A DNA stretch of 64,000 nucleotides from Bin87 sp963665395 (GCA_963665395.2 OY762251.1:372001-436000); one strand, 5' to 3'; shown: positions 42,060-51,832, numbered from the stretch's first letter. The notes: a model not told the origin generated them from the sequence alone. Translations and numbers: made by a program.

Positions 42060-45000
42060 ATGACCACGAGTGAAATGAGACAGTACCAGGCGACGGTTCC
42101 CTTCGTAGCCCAGGAGCTACTTGGCGCAGTCCGGTGGCGCTGCATCGGTCCGCCCCGGGGCGGCCGGGTGGTGGCGGTGACCGGCGACCCGGTCAACCCC
42201 ATGGTGTTCTACTTCGGCGCGTGCGCCGGCGGGGTTTGGAAGACCACCGACGGCGGAACCTATTGGGAAAACGTTTCCGACGGTTACTTTAACACCGCCG
42301 CGGTGGGCGCCATCGCGGTCGCGCCTTCCGACCCCAACGTCATCTACGCCGGCATGGGGGAGTCCTGCATCCGCGGCGACGTGACCTACGGGGACGGGGT
42401 GTACCGTTCCACCGACGGCGGCCAGACTTGGACCAACGTGGGCCTGTCCGATACCCGGCACATCGCCCGGGTGCGGGTGCATCCCGCCAACCCGGACCTG
42501 GTGTACGTGGCCGCCCTGGGGCACGCCTACGGCCCCAACGAGGAGCGCGGCGTGTTCCGCTCCGGGGACGGAGGTAACACTTGGGAGAAGGTCCTGTTCC
42601 GCAGCGAGAACGCCGGGGCCGTGGACCTGTCTATGGATCCCAACAATCCCCGCATTCTCTATGCCTCCATCTGGGAAACCCGGCGCACGCCCTGGAGCCT
42701 CATCAGCGGCGGCCCCGGTAGCGGCATCTTCAAGTCAGTGAATGGGGGCGACACCTGGACCGAGATCACCGACAACCCCGGCCTACCCGCCGGCCTCAAG
42801 GGACGCATCGGCGTCGCCGTGTCTCCCGCCAAGTCGGGGCGGGTGTGGGCTACCATCGAGGCCGAGGACTGCGGCCTCTATCGTTCCGACGACGGTGGCG
42901 ACACCTGGGAACTGGTCAGCGACGACCGGGATTTGCAAGGCCGGCCCTGGTACTATCAGCACGTCTTCGCCGACCCGCAGGACGCGGACACGGTATGGAT
43001 TCTCAACTACCAGTGCTGGAAGTCCATTGACGGCGGACGCAATTTCAGTCGGGTAACCACGCCCCACGGCGACGACCACGACCTCTGGATCGACCCCAAC
43101 AACCCGCAACGGATGATTGAGGGCAACGACGGCGGCGCGTGCGTTACCTTCAACGGCGGGGAAAGCTGGTCCAGCATCTACAACCAGCTGACGGCGCAGT
43201 TTTACCACCTGGCCACCGACAACCAGTTTCCCCACCGGGTCTATGGAACCCAGCAGGACAATACCGCCATCAGCGTGCCTTCCCGCACCCATAAGGGAGC
43301 CATCCCCTGGGGCGATTGCTACGTCGTCGGCAACTCGGAAAGCGGCCACATCGCCGTTCACCCGGACGACCCCAACACCGTCATTTCCGGGGCGATTGGC
43401 AGCTCGGCGGGCGGCGGGGGCAATATGCTCCACTACGATCACGCTACCGGGCAGGTGCGGATCATCACCGTGTGGCCGGAGCTGAACACTGGATGGGGCG
43501 CCGGGGATATGCGCTACCGCTTCCAGTGGACGTATCCCATCATGTTCTCGCCCCATGACCCGCAGACCCTGTACGTGGCGGGCAATGTGGTGTTCCGCTC
43601 CACTGACCTGGGCGGCAGTTGGGAGGCCATCAGTCCCGACCTGACCCGCCATGATCCGGCCACTCTGGAACCCTCGGGCGGCCCCATCACCAAGGACACC
43701 TCGGGCGCGGAGGTGTACGCCACCATCTTCGCCTTCGTGGAATCTCCTCACCAACCGGGAGTTTTCTGGGCCGGCTCCGACGACGGATTGGTCCACCTAT
43801 CCCGTGACGGTGGCGCGACGTGGGACGCGGTCACGCCGGACGACCTCCCAGAGTGGACGCTCATCTGCATGATCGAGGTCTCGCCCCACGATCCGGCCAC
43901 GGCTTACATTGCGGCCACGCGCTACAAGCTGGACGACACCCGGCCCATGCTGTACAAGACTGCCGATTACGGGCAGACCTGGACATCGATAACGGCCGGC
44001 CTGCCTCAAGGTGATTATACCCGGGTGGTGCGGGAAGATCCGGTGCGTCCGGGATTGCTTTACGCCGGCACCGAGACCGGCGCGTATGTGTCTTTCAACC
44101 AGGGGGAGTCGTGGCAGCCGCTGCGAGCAAATCTCCCGGTGGTTCCGGTGTACGACCTGACAGTCAAGGACAACAACTTGATTGCCGCCACTCACGGGCG
44201 GTCATTCTGGATTTTGGATGACCTGAGCCAATTGCGCCAGCTCACGCCATCCCTGGCGGATCAGTCCATAGCCCTGCTGCAACCCCGCGACACGTGCCGG
44301 GTTCGCTCGCCCTTTCGGGATCGGAAGCCCAGCGACGGCAAGATCTACCGCGCCGGCTTGGGCGCCGACGTCACCTACAGCGAGTCGCTGGGCAAAGGGG
44401 GTGAGACGGTGCGGAAGTTCTGGGATGCCGGGGAGAACCCGCCCGACGGCGTGATGATTCACTACTACCTGAAGGACGCGCCCGAGGAGATAACCCTCAA
44501 CATCCTGGACGAGGACGGCAGCGTCATACAGAGCTTTTCCAGCAATCCCCCGGTATCTGGCGAGGAGAGTCCGGAACGCCGGCCCACCGCCGAACCGGGA
44601 ATGAACCGCTTCGTCTGGAATCTGCGCTACCCGCCGGCCCGCAAGGTGCCCGAAGACAAGACGACCGAGGACGCTCTCATCGGCCCTCTGGCGTCACCAG
44701 GAACTTACCAGGTGACCCTGCAAGCCGGCGACGACTCTCAGACCCAGACTTTCCGCATCGTCAAAGACCCTCGCGTGCCGGCCAGCCAGGAAGATCTGGA
44801 CGCCCAGTTCCAATTCTTGGTGCAGATCCGCGACAAGGTGTCGGAAACCCACGACGGCATCAACCAACTGCGCCGAGTCCGTCAGCAGGTGGACGAGTGG
44901 GTGGCTCGCGCCCAGGGACATCCCTCGGAGCGGACAATTGCCGACGCAGCGGAGACGGTGAAGGGGAAGTTGAAGGAGATTGAAGACCAGCTGATCCAGT

Positions 45001-45245
45001 CGGCGTACCGGGGCGCCCGGGATCGTTTGGACTTGCCGGTGCGGCTGAATCGCCAGCTGGCCGAACTCACCGCTGTGGTCGCCAACGCCGACTTTGCGCC
45101 GACTCAGCAGGCGTATCAGGTCTTTGACTACCTGTCAGGCGAAATCGACCAACGGTTGACGGCGTTGCAGCAGGTCATGGACGAAGACGTGGTCCAGTTC
45201 GCCAACCTGGTGCGGGACCTGGACATACCGGCCATCGCAACGTAA
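42060..45245 (+). CDS. Sortilin-like/Asp-box beta-propeller protein
   Basis: 1061 aa from ATG 42060; a GTG at 41991, overlapping the upstream stop, would add 23 residues. WRCIGPPRGGRVVAVTGDP is the typical start. Many Asp-box repeats follow: YRSTDGGQTWTNV, FRSGDGGNTWEKV, FKSVNGGDTWTEI, YRSDDGGDTWELV, LSRDGGATWDAV. They build two beta-propellers as in VPS10/sortilin and xyloglucanase-like proteins. The C-terminal 250 residues are a beta domain (EEITLNILDEDGSVIQSF) and a coiled coil. No signal peptide is seen. The role is unknown; such proteins are abundant in marine and sponge-associated Chloroflexota. Confidence 0.85.
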   Translation: MTTSEMRQYQATVPFVAQELLGAVRWRCIGPPRGGRVVAVTGDPVNPMVFYFGACAGGVWKTTDGGTYWENVSDGYFNTAAVGAIAVAPSDPNVIYAGMGESCIRGDVTYGDGVYRSTDGGQTWTNVGLSDTRHIARVRVHPANPDLVYVAALGHAYGPNEERGVFRSGDGGNTWEKVLFRSENAGAVDLSMDPNNPRILYASIWETRRTPWSLISGGPGSGIFKSVNGGDTWTEITDNPGLPAGLKGRIGVAVSPAKSGRVWATIEAEDCGLYRSDDGGDTWELVSDDRDLQGRPWYYQHVFADPQDADTVWILNYQCWKSIDGGRNFSRVTTPHGDDHDLWIDPNNPQRMIEGNDGGACVTFNGGESWSSIYNQLTAQFYHLATDNQFPHRVYGTQQDNTAISVPSRTHKGAIPWGDCYVVGNSESGHIAVHPDDPNTVISGAIGSSAGGGGNMLHYDHATGQVRIITVWPELNTGWGAGDMRYRFQWTYPIMFSPHDPQTLYVAGNVVFRSTDLGGSWEAISPDLTRHDPATLEPSGGPITKDTSGAEVYATIFAFVESPHQPGVFWAGSDDGLVHLSRDGGATWDAVTPDDLPEWTLICMIEVSPHDPATAYIAATRYKLDDTRPMLYKTADYGQTWTSITAGLPQGDYTRVVREDPVRPGLLYAGTETGAYVSFNQGESWQPLRANLPVVPVYDLTVKDNNLIAATHGRSFWILDDLSQLRQLTPSLADQSIALLQPRDTCRVRSPFRDRKPSDGKIYRAGLGADVTYSESLGKGGETVRKFWDAGENPPDGVMIHYYLKDAPEEITLNILDEDGSVIQSFSSNPPVSGEESPERRPTAEPGMNRFVWNLRYPPARKVPEDKTTEDALIGPLASPGTYQVTLQAGDDSQTQTFRIVKDPRVPASQEDLDAQFQFLVQIRDKVSETHDGINQLRRVRQQVDEWVARAQGHPSERTIADAAETVKGKLKEIEDQLIQSAYRGARDRLDLPVRLNRQLAELTAVVANADFAPTQQAYQVFDYLSGEIDQRLTALQQVMDEDVVQFANLVRDLDIPAIAT

Positions 45246-45258
45246 GGCGCGGCGTCGG

Positions 45259-45591
45259 TCAGTCATCCAGCAGGATGTACACCGCGCCTGACTGGGTCAG
45301 GTCGTGGTGGGAGTGGCCCTTGCCGGTGGTGTCCTCCATCAGGCGGATGTCTCCGGCGCGCAGCACCCGCTTGGCGCCGTCGGAGGCCCCGATTTCCACC
45401 TCGCCAGACAGGTGAATAATCAGCCGGCGCTCGGGCAGGGGATGAAAGTCCATCTGGCGAGAACCGTCAAACTCCTGCACCCGCACCTCGGATACGTTGA
45501 TCAGCGCCCCAAGCTCCGGGTGTTCCTCCAGATTCAAGTCTTCGATGTGGCTTTCGCCGTCGTCGTCGGAAAAAACTCGATAGATTGCCAT
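45259..45591 (-). CDS. Cupin-domain protein
   Basis: 110 aa. A single cupin barrel: RRLIIHLSGEVEIGASDG and AGDIRLMEDTTGKGHSHHDL, with metal-binding His residues in GHSHH. Such small cupins are found beside catabolic genes as sensors, isomerases or dioxygenases. The function here is not clear. It converges on the Asp-box gene and is followed upstream by an SDR gene on the same strand (69 bases). Confidence 0.85.
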   Translation of the reverse strand: MAIYRVFSDDDGESHIEDLNLEEHPELGALINVSEVRVQEFDGSRQMDFHPLPERRLIIHLSGEVEIGASDGAKRVLRAGDIRLMEDTTGKGHSHHDLTQSGAVYILLDD

Positions 45592-45660
45592 ACCGCCCCC
45601 TGGTAAAGTTGTGGAGATTTCGACCCTCGGTAGCTACCCTTTGGATAGGTCCAATCGGCG

Positions 45661-46452
45661 TCACGCCGTTCCTTCTTCAATCGGCCCCCAGGTAACCCCA
45701 AATTCGGCCCTGGCTACCAACTCGCCGGTCAGAGTTTCCGCCGTTTGGCCCGCCAGCCATACGCCCGGCGCGGCCAGCGCCTCGGGCTGCACCATCGGTA
45801 TGTGGGCGGTTCCCGGCCAATCCCCGCGCCGGTTCATCCAGGTGTCCACCCGCCCGGGTTCGAAAACGTTGACCGCGATATTGTGGGGCCGGACTTCCTC
45901 GGCCAGGCTGAAAAACATTCTCTCCAGGGCCGCTTTGCTCATCGAATAACCCACCCGTCCCTCACGATAGTTCCTCGCGGAGCCGGACGTGACGCAGTAA
46001 ATGGAGCCGCCCTCTCCTCGGTCGATCATGGCCGGCAGCGCGTACTTGCAAAGGAGCAGCGGGCCACGCACGTTGACCGCCAGGCACTGGTCCAGCAGCT
46101 CGACGTCCAGATCCACCACCGGCGACTCGCAATCCATGCCCGCGTTGCACACGAGAATGTCGATCCGCCCGAAATGGTCCAGCGTGGCGGCCACCAGGTT
46201 TTGAATGTCCGCGACGCGCGCAATGTCACAGCGGACGGGCAACGCTGCGCCGCCGCGCTCGGTAATCTGGCCGGCCGTATCGCGTATGTCGCCCGAACCG
46301 TATTTTTCGTACTCTGTACCTGCCGATCTGTCTATTTCGGTACGAGATGCTACGACCACCTTGGCGCCGGCATCGCCCAGCCCCAGGCAAATGGCGCGGC
46401 CAATGCCGCGGCTGCCGCCGGTTACAATCGCTACCTTGCCGTCAAGTCTCAT
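45661..46452 (-). CDS. Short-chain dehydrogenase/reductase
   Basis: 263 aa from ATG 46452 (MRLDGKVAIVTGGSRGIG); an ATG seven codons upstream is also possible. The NAD(P) motif is TGGSRGIG, NAG is in LVCNAGMD, and the catalytic Ser, Tyr and Lys lie in CVTSGSARNYREGRVGYSMS followed by K. It oxidises or reduces an alcohol/ketone. Two more oxidoreductases are encoded upstream on the same strand, which suggests a catabolic cluster for an alcohol-containing compound. Confidence 0.9.
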   Translation of the reverse strand: MRLDGKVAIVTGGSRGIGRAICLGLGDAGAKVVVASRTEIDRSAGTEYEKYGSGDIRDTAGQITERGGAALPVRCDIARVADIQNLVAATLDHFGRIDILVCNAGMDCESPVVDLDVELLDQCLAVNVRGPLLLCKYALPAMIDRGEGGSIYCVTSGSARNYREGRVGYSMSKAALERMFFSLAEEVRPHNIAVNVFEPGRVDTWMNRRGDWPGTAHIPMVQPEALAAPGVWLAGQTAETLTGELVARAEFGVTWGPIEEGTA

Positions 46453-46526
46453 TTCAACCTGCCCAGAGTCCAATCAGTCGGGTGGAAATTTCGGCAACCA
46501 TATACTTTCGTCCCGGTCGCCGCAAG

Positions 46527-47936
46527 TCATAAGACCTGAATCCGGGGCCGGATGTTTTGGTTGTGGCTGAACAGGTTGGTGGGGTCGTACTTTTGCTTCA
46601 GCGTCGCCAACCTCTGGACGTTGTCGCCGAAAGCCGTCTGTATCTCCGCTTCCCCTTCCTCGGCCTCGGTGCCGACCTGGTTGATGTAGGCTCCCGAAGA
46701 AAAAGGCGACAACGCCGCCGCAAAATCTCGGACCCATTGGATGTGGACCTCGGATTCCCCCGGGTCCAGGAACACGCCGTTGGTGGCCCACTCGCAGAGC
46801 GCGCCCCGATGGCCGAAGGCGGTCCCGCCAGCTGGAACACGCCGGGCAGCATTGCCCAGATACTGGAACAGCACGCTGGAAAGCGGCGACGTTACACGGT
46901 CGAAGAAGTCGAGGGTGATGTCCAGGGCGTCGTCGCTGACTTCGCTCATGAAATGGGACTTCAGGTAGTTCAGCCGTCCCTGGGGCGCCGCCGCGAGCTT
47001 TTGGGCCTCGGTATAGGGCATGGGCCGGACGCCGTCGGACAATGGCGGGCCGAACTCCCGCAACGGCCGGATGACTCGTTCTCCCTCTGCGATGGAGCCG
47101 TAGTAGCAGAGCAGGATGCTACAGGCCTTTCCACCACCATCCGGGAGGGTGGTCAGGAAGGTGATGAGGTTCATTTCGTCAGGCATATTGCCGGCAAAAT
47201 CGCTGACCAGAGCGAAGAATTCCCTGGCCTTGTCGTAGGGGTACACCAGGTAGCCCGCCAGTACCATCGGGCCGAGGGGATGCAGCCGGTACTCGAGAGA
47301 GGTGACGACGCCGAAGTTGCCGCCTCCGCCCCGGAGCGCCCAGAGCAGATCCGGATGCTCGTCGGCGCTGGCGGTGATCATCCGTCCGTCAGCGGTGACC
47401 ACGTCAGCGGCAATCAGATTGTCGCAACTGAGGCCGTAGCTCCCGGACAGCCATCCGATGCCACCGCCCAGGGTGAGACCCGCGATGCCGGTGTCCACGT
47501 CGGTCCCGCCGGGCGCAGCCAGGCCGAAAGCCTGGGTCTCGTGGTCGAAGGCTCCCCACTTTGTCCCGCCCTGCGCGCGGACCGTTTTGGCCGCCGGATC
47601 GACGCGCACGCCGGTCATCCGGGACAGGTCAATCATCAGTCCGTCGTTACAAACGCTGTTGCCCGGGAAGTTATGACCGCCGCCGCGCACCGAAATAAGC
47701 AGATCGCGCTCCCTGGCGAAGTTGACCGACTTGATCACGTCGGCCGTTCCGCTGCAACGGGCAATCAGGGCGGGCCGCTTGTCCGCCATGGCGTTCCAGA
47801 TCCGTCGGGCGTCGTCGTATGTCTCGTCACCGGGCAGCAGGGACTCGCCGTTCAGGCTATCCCGGAAGCCCTCGACTGACGCCCTGCTGAGCGTGGCGTA
47901 GTCGCCGGAGTTGGTCGCAAAATTCAGGTCTGCCAT
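46527..47936 (-). CDS. FAD-linked oxidoreductase, BBE family
   Basis: 469 aa. The FAD_binding_4 domain has SVRGGGHNFPGNSVCNDGLM, with the His that usually forms a covalent bond to FAD, and TLGGGIGWLSGSYGLSCDNL. The C-terminal berberine-bridge motif KYDPTNLFSHNQNIRP is intact. The enzyme oxidises a sugar, alcohol or polyphenol-like compound with O2. The gene is 13 bases downstream of the GMC gene on the same strand, clearly one operon. Confidence 0.9.
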   Translation of the reverse strand: MADLNFATNSGDYATLSRASVEGFRDSLNGESLLPGDETYDDARRIWNAMADKRPALIARCSGTADVIKSVNFARERDLLISVRGGGHNFPGNSVCNDGLMIDLSRMTGVRVDPAAKTVRAQGGTKWGAFDHETQAFGLAAPGGTDVDTGIAGLTLGGGIGWLSGSYGLSCDNLIAADVVTADGRMITASADEHPDLLWALRGGGGNFGVVTSLEYRLHPLGPMVLAGYLVYPYDKAREFFALVSDFAGNMPDEMNLITFLTTLPDGGGKACSILLCYYGSIAEGERVIRPLREFGPPLSDGVRPMPYTEAQKLAAAPQGRLNYLKSHFMSEVSDDALDITLDFFDRVTSPLSSVLFQYLGNAARRVPAGGTAFGHRGALCEWATNGVFLDPGESEVHIQWVRDFAAALSPFSSGAYINQVGTEAEEGEAEIQTAFGDNVQRLATLKQKYDPTNLFSHNQNIRPRIQVL

Positions 47937-47949
47937 TCGTCCCTCCTCC

Positions 47950-49560
47950 CTATTCGCCGGACTGGATGAAGTCTGCTATTCGCTCCGCCATCATGATCAC
48001 CGCCGGGTTGATTGGAGCGCGCACCAGATCGGGCATGATAGAGGCGTCAACGATGCGCAACCCTTCCACGCCGTGCACCCTGCCGCATTGATCGACTACC
48101 GCCAAAGGGTCGGCGGCTGGCCCCATTTTGCAGGTGCATGAGATGTGGGAGTAGGTCGTTGCCTCCCGCAGCAGCCATTGATCCAAAACCTCGTCGCTTG
48201 CCAGGTCTTTTTCCTCAGGTTCAATCCGTTTTCCCAGCAATGGCGCCAGCTCTGGCCGCCCAGCCAAGTTCAGGGCCAGGTGAACGCCCGCTCGCATCCG
48301 CACCCGGTCAAAGGGTTCGGACAGGTAATTGTAGTGCAAAGCCGGCTGCACCCGGTAGTCGGCGGAAGTTAACGTCAATTCGCCCCGACTTTCGGGCAAA
48401 AGCAAGGCGATCATCATTTCAGCGTGCCTACTGCCCCCGCTGTCCCTGTCGGGCCGTTGCGGAACCGGCTCGGCGCCCTTGACCCGCGGCGCCACCAGGG
48501 CGGAAAGGCTGATGCTTAGATCGTTCCTCAGGTGGGAACCGGGTGCCGTGAAGCGCAGGGTCGCGCTGCCGGCGCCCCGGTTGGCGGGCGCGGTCAAACC
48601 CGCGGAGACTTTCCAGGTAACGTACACCTTCGGGTGGTCTTTCAGGTTCTGCCCCACGCCGGGGGTGTCCTGGACAACCGGAATGCCCAGCTTCTCCAAT
48701 TGCGCGGCCGGGCCCACGCCGGACAGCAGCAACAGGTGCGGCGAACCCACCGCGCCGGCGCTGAGGATAATCAGCTCCGCTGCCACAGTGAAACTTTCGC
48801 CCCCGCTCTCCACCAGCAGGCCGGTCGCGCGTTTGCCATCAAAGACAACCCGGCGCACCTGGCAATTGGGTCGTACCGTAAGGTTGAGGCGATGGCGAGC
48901 CGGGTTCAGGTAGCCCAGCGCGGCGCTGAAGCGAACTCCGTTGTGGTTGTTGGTTATGCTGGGGCCGACCCCGTTGGATTCGGGATGGTTGTGGTCGTGG
49001 GTTTCCGCAAAGCCGCGGGCGCGGCAGGCGTTGAAGAAGGCTCTCTGAGTGGCGTCCCAAGCGTCCGGGTTGGAATGGTGGACAAAGATGGGTCCGTTGG
49101 AGCCGTGATAGTCGCCGCGCCGGTCAACGTCCGTTTCCAGTTTGCGGAAGTAAGGCAGGACTTTTTCGTAGCTCCACCGGTCGTTGCCCAAGGACGCCCA
49201 GGCGTCGAAATCTTCCGGAACGCCGCGGTAAAAAGCCGACGAATTGATGGCGCTGGAGCCGCCGGTGACCTTGCCCCGGGGCACCAGCATCGGCGGCGCC
49301 AGGTCAGTCGCCGTTGCCGTGAACTGCCAGTTATGGGGGCTGGAGGTCAAGGAGGCCGGGTGGCCGCCCGCCGTCCGGACGGCAGGCCGGGTCGGAGCCG
49401 AGGCAAACCCGTATTTCAGTTCCTCGGGCAGCCGATCAAAATCCGGATAGTCCGGCCCGGCTTCCAGCAGCGCTACCGAGCGGCTCGGGTCTTCCGACAG
49501 CCGGGCCGCCAGCGCTGAACCGGCGGAGCCGGCCCCCACAATTGCCACATCATATTTCAT
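47950..49560 (-). CDS. GMC-family FAD oxidoreductase
   Basis: 536 aa. The ADP-binding motif is VAIVGAGSAGSALAARLSED. GSSAINSSAFYRGVPEDFD and SAGAVGSPHLLLLSGVGPA are the two GMC signatures. The C-terminal catalytic region reads SHISCTCKMGP and RAPINPAVIMMAERIADF, with the His and Asn of the family. It oxidises an alcohol to an aldehyde, as choline or alcohol dehydrogenases do. It is the first gene of a GMC-BBE-SDR cluster. Confidence 0.9.
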   Translation of the reverse strand: MKYDVAIVGAGSAGSALAARLSEDPSRSVALLEAGPDYPDFDRLPEELKYGFASAPTRPAVRTAGGHPASLTSSPHNWQFTATATDLAPPMLVPRGKVTGGSSAINSSAFYRGVPEDFDAWASLGNDRWSYEKVLPYFRKLETDVDRRGDYHGSNGPIFVHHSNPDAWDATQRAFFNACRARGFAETHDHNHPESNGVGPSITNNHNGVRFSAALGYLNPARHRLNLTVRPNCQVRRVVFDGKRATGLLVESGGESFTVAAELIILSAGAVGSPHLLLLSGVGPAAQLEKLGIPVVQDTPGVGQNLKDHPKVYVTWKVSAGLTAPANRGAGSATLRFTAPGSHLRNDLSISLSALVAPRVKGAEPVPQRPDRDSGGSRHAEMMIALLLPESRGELTLTSADYRVQPALHYNYLSEPFDRVRMRAGVHLALNLAGRPELAPLLGKRIEPEEKDLASDEVLDQWLLREATTYSHISCTCKMGPAADPLAVVDQCGRVHGVEGLRIVDASIMPDLVRAPINPAVIMMAERIADFIQSGE

Positions 49561-49723
49561 GGTTTTTGTCCTCGAGTTCAGCCAGCCGGAAGGGACATCA
49601 GAAACGAGCTTTCAATATGTGTACCGTACCAACCGGCGTGGGTAGTTTCAAGCGCAACGGTCCAGGCTGGTTTTACCCAGCGTTCACGTGAATGTCTCAT
49701 AACGGGATATCTGGAATACCGGC

Positions 49724-50326
49724 TTGGGCGCGGTTCGTCCGCTGGGCGTGGTTGCCGTCTTCATAGCGCTGGGGCTGGCCGCCTGCGGCTCCGAGCCGCC
49801 GCCCGCGCCGGCCGCTGCCACGGCGGCCCCGGTAGCGAACCCAGACCCCCGCGGCGCCCGACGCCGCGTCCGAGTCCGACACCATCAAGGTCGTCATCGA
49901 AGACAGCGCGTCCGACTGGCCCACATCGCCGAGAAGGTCCGCAAGCTGCTCCAGGAGGATGAGGTGTTGTGGTGTGAGGAGTACACCCCGTTGGGACACA
50001 CCGAGTACAGCGCCGTCATTACCAGAAATAAAGGCCGCCGGGCCGGACGTGGTGTTCAACACCCTTGGAAAGCCACCGTGGAAAAGGCCGGCAGCGCCGA
50101 CGTTGCCGCCGTGAAGGAAGCCGCCAAAGGCATCCAGTTCGCCGCCCCCGGCGGAACGGTGACCATCCACAACGAGAACCAGCACGTTTCCAAGACCGTC
50201 CGTATTGGCACAGTGCGCGAGGATGGACAGATTGACGAGATCTGGAACTCCGGCGCGCCGGTGGTTCCCGACCCCTACCTGGACAGCTACGAGTGGGCCG
50301 CCGGCCTGCGGGAGCTGGCTCAGTAG
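49724..50326 (+). pseudogene. urtA: Urea ABC transporter substrate-binding protein, remnant
   Basis: The frame begins with a lipoprotein signal (LGVVAVFIALGLAACGSEPP) and then breaks down. In the middle, VLWCEEYTPLGHTEYSAVIT is a UrtA segment; the continuation KAAGPDVVFNTLGK is in another frame. The end AAPGGTVTIHNENQHVSKTV and DGQIDEIWNSGAPVVPDPYL is the UrtA C-terminus. About half of the usual 400-plus residues are missing, so it is a pseudogene made by several internal deletions. UrtA binds urea outside the membrane. Confidence 0.85.
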
Positions 50327-50379
50327 CCCGACCTGGGGCGACAAAGGATTGGATCGTCAGAAGCAGGATCGTCAGGATT

Positions 50380-50659
50380 ACAGGGATTTTCAGGATTGGA
50401 AATATCCTGCTGCTCATCGCATTGGGACTGGCGCTGTCCTTCGGGTTGATGAACGTTATCAACCTGGCTCACGGCGAGTTCATTATGATCGGCGCGTACA
50501 CTACCTACGCGCTCCAGCAGGCCGCGTTGAGCTTCACCGGCGACCTGGCGCTGCCCATGAAGCGGGTGTTCATCCTGGCGTTGGTGACGGCGTGCATCGC
50601 CGGCCTCTACTGGTATATCTACCGATCCAGCGAAGGGCGGCGGATGCGCGACGTGATGA
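50380..50659 (+). pseudogene. urtB: Urea ABC transporter permease, remnant
   Basis: The frame reads LLLIALGLALSFGLMNVINL and AHGEFIMIGAYTTYALQQ, the conserved core of UrtB/LivH-type permeases, then jumps to KRVFILALVTACIAGLYWYI and YRSSEGRRMRDVM, a later part of the same family. Most of the protein, including the rest of the membrane segments, is absent. It runs into glnA sequence without a break, so a deletion joined the two genes. Confidence 0.8.
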
Positions 50660-50975
50660 CGACCAAGCTGGTTATCAAGGAACTGGCCCAGCTGCAGAGC
50701 GTGTACGCCACCTTCATGCCCAAGCCCGCCTCTCGCATCAACGGCTCCGGCCTCCACCTGCACCCAGTCCCTCCTTTGCCGCCGCCGATAACGAGCAGTA
50801 CCTCTCCGTGCTGGCCGTCGGCCTCAAGGGCATCGCGGAGCAGTACCAGGTGCCCGCGCCGGTGGTGGGCAACGTGCAGGAGATGTCGCCGCAGCGCCGC
50901 CAGTCGCTGGGCATCCGCACCCTGCCCTCTCCGCTGCATCCTGCGAGGCTGGGGTCCACCGGGATTTGGCGCTGA
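50660..50975 (+). pseudogene. glnA: Glutamine synthetase, remnant
   Basis: TTKLVIKELAQLQSVYATFM then PKPASRINGSGLHLH is the active-site segment of glutamine synthetases (usual form YATFMPKP..GxNGSGMHxH). A frameshift and large deletion follow. The next frame reads AADNEQYLSVLAVGLKGIAE and VVGNVQEMSPQRRQSLGIRT, the C-terminal region. About a fifth of the gene is left. Glutamine synthetase would assimilate ammonia released by urease. Confidence 0.8.
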
Positions 50976-51130
50976 CCCGACGGGTAGAGTCAGTAGGCAA
51001 CTGCCGCACCATCACCAAACGACAGATGGTCCGCAACGATGCCATGCCGGTCATCGAAGTCGATCCAGACACTTACATGGTGCGTGTGGACGGTGAGATT
51101 GCCACCGTACCACCGGCGGAACGCCTCAGA
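50976..51130 (+). pseudogene. ureC: Urease alpha subunit, C-terminal remnant
   Basis: NCRTITKRQMVRNDAMPVIE and VDPDTYMVRVDGEIATVPPA followed by ERLRLPQ is the last 50 residues of UreC. The catalytic domain of roughly 500 residues with the nickel ligands is gone. It is joined upstream to the glnA fragment. UreC is the nickel-containing subunit that splits urea into ammonia and carbamate. Confidence 0.8.
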
Positions 51131-51134
51131 TTGC

Positions 51135-51410
51135 CGCAGCTGCGCTTTCCTGGTTTGATGGTGAGCAACGACCATGACCGGCGACAGTGCGCGGCGATTT
51201 CTTACAGCATTGCAGTTGGCGGATTCTTTTTCCCGTCGGAGATGTACGCCCACTCCCCCGGCCTGGAGAGCATGGTGGCGCGCGGATGGGTCAATGGGGC
51301 GTGTGCAGTCAGGGAATACCTGCGGAAAGTGCTGGTCTGGTCGGTCCTGCCCTCGGGCGGTGTGGCGTTGGTCAACGCTAGTTTCATGCTCAAAGTCCTA
51401 TCCCGGTGAA
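51135..51410 (+). pseudogene. ureF: Urease accessory protein UreF, remnant
   Basis: One frame reads RRFLTALQLADSF, then a shift leads to EMYAHSPGLESMVARGWVNG and CAVREYLRKVLVWSVLPSGG, together the N-terminal part of UreF. The rest of the gene is missing. UreF helps load nickel into urease. It follows ureC in many genomes, so the original order has been kept while the genes decayed. Confidence 0.7.
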
Positions 51411-51442
51411 ATGGGATTGCACTGGATGCCGAGTCCGTTGGG

Positions 51443-51471
51443 TTGACCACGGCGGCCTGCCGTGCTAGGTT
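51443..51471 (+). promoter_or_regulatory. Promoter of the cobalamin riboswitch transcript
   Basis: TTGACC (51443-51448) and TAGGTT (51466-51471) are spaced 17 bases apart, a sigma-70-type promoter. Transcription would start near 51478, about 60 bases before the riboswitch. No other promoter candidate was seen in front of the CobW gene. Confidence 0.5.
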
Positions 51472-51533
51472 ATCGATGTTAACAATCGAACACCCGAACC
51501 AACACCTGTCGGTGGCCCGCGTTCCGTTAGCCG

Positions 51534-51748
51534 GTCGATACACGTCGGCGGTTGCTTGCGAAACACGCGGGACAAAAGGAAATCCGGTGTAAATCCGGTG
51601 CGGTCGCGCCACTGTAATTGGCGAGACGCTCTCCCGTCGGCATCTCTCAACAGAGGGACGTTGACGCAAACCACTGTCTGCCCCGCGCGGATGGGAAGGT
51701 GGAGAGCCGTCGCTATCAGCCATGAGCCAGGAAGCCTGCCTTCAGGTG
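51534..51748 (+). ncRNA. Cobalamin (B12) riboswitch
   Basis: The conserved core is clear: ACAAAAGGAAATCCGGTGTA, then AAATCCGGTGCGG, CGCCACTGTAA, the CCACTG and GGGAAGG boxes near 51675 and 51690, and the closing B12 box AGCCAGGAAGCCTGCCT. These match the adenosylcobalamin-class riboswitch. A strong terminator lies 85 bases downstream, so B12 binding would stop transcription of the CobW-WD40 genes. Ends of the element are approximate. Confidence 0.9.
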
Positions 51749-51832
51749 CATTCTGGCTGCACTTCGCGGAACGAGTGAAGCGGATTTGCCCGCAAATCGG
51801 GCATGTCTGACCGAGACGACAGGATCCCCTCG

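Noticed and set aside
42117..43796. Several minus-strand frames of 100-337 codons opposite the Asp-box protein
   Set aside because: They are shadows of the repeated SxDGGxTW coding pattern on the plus strand and contain no family motif.
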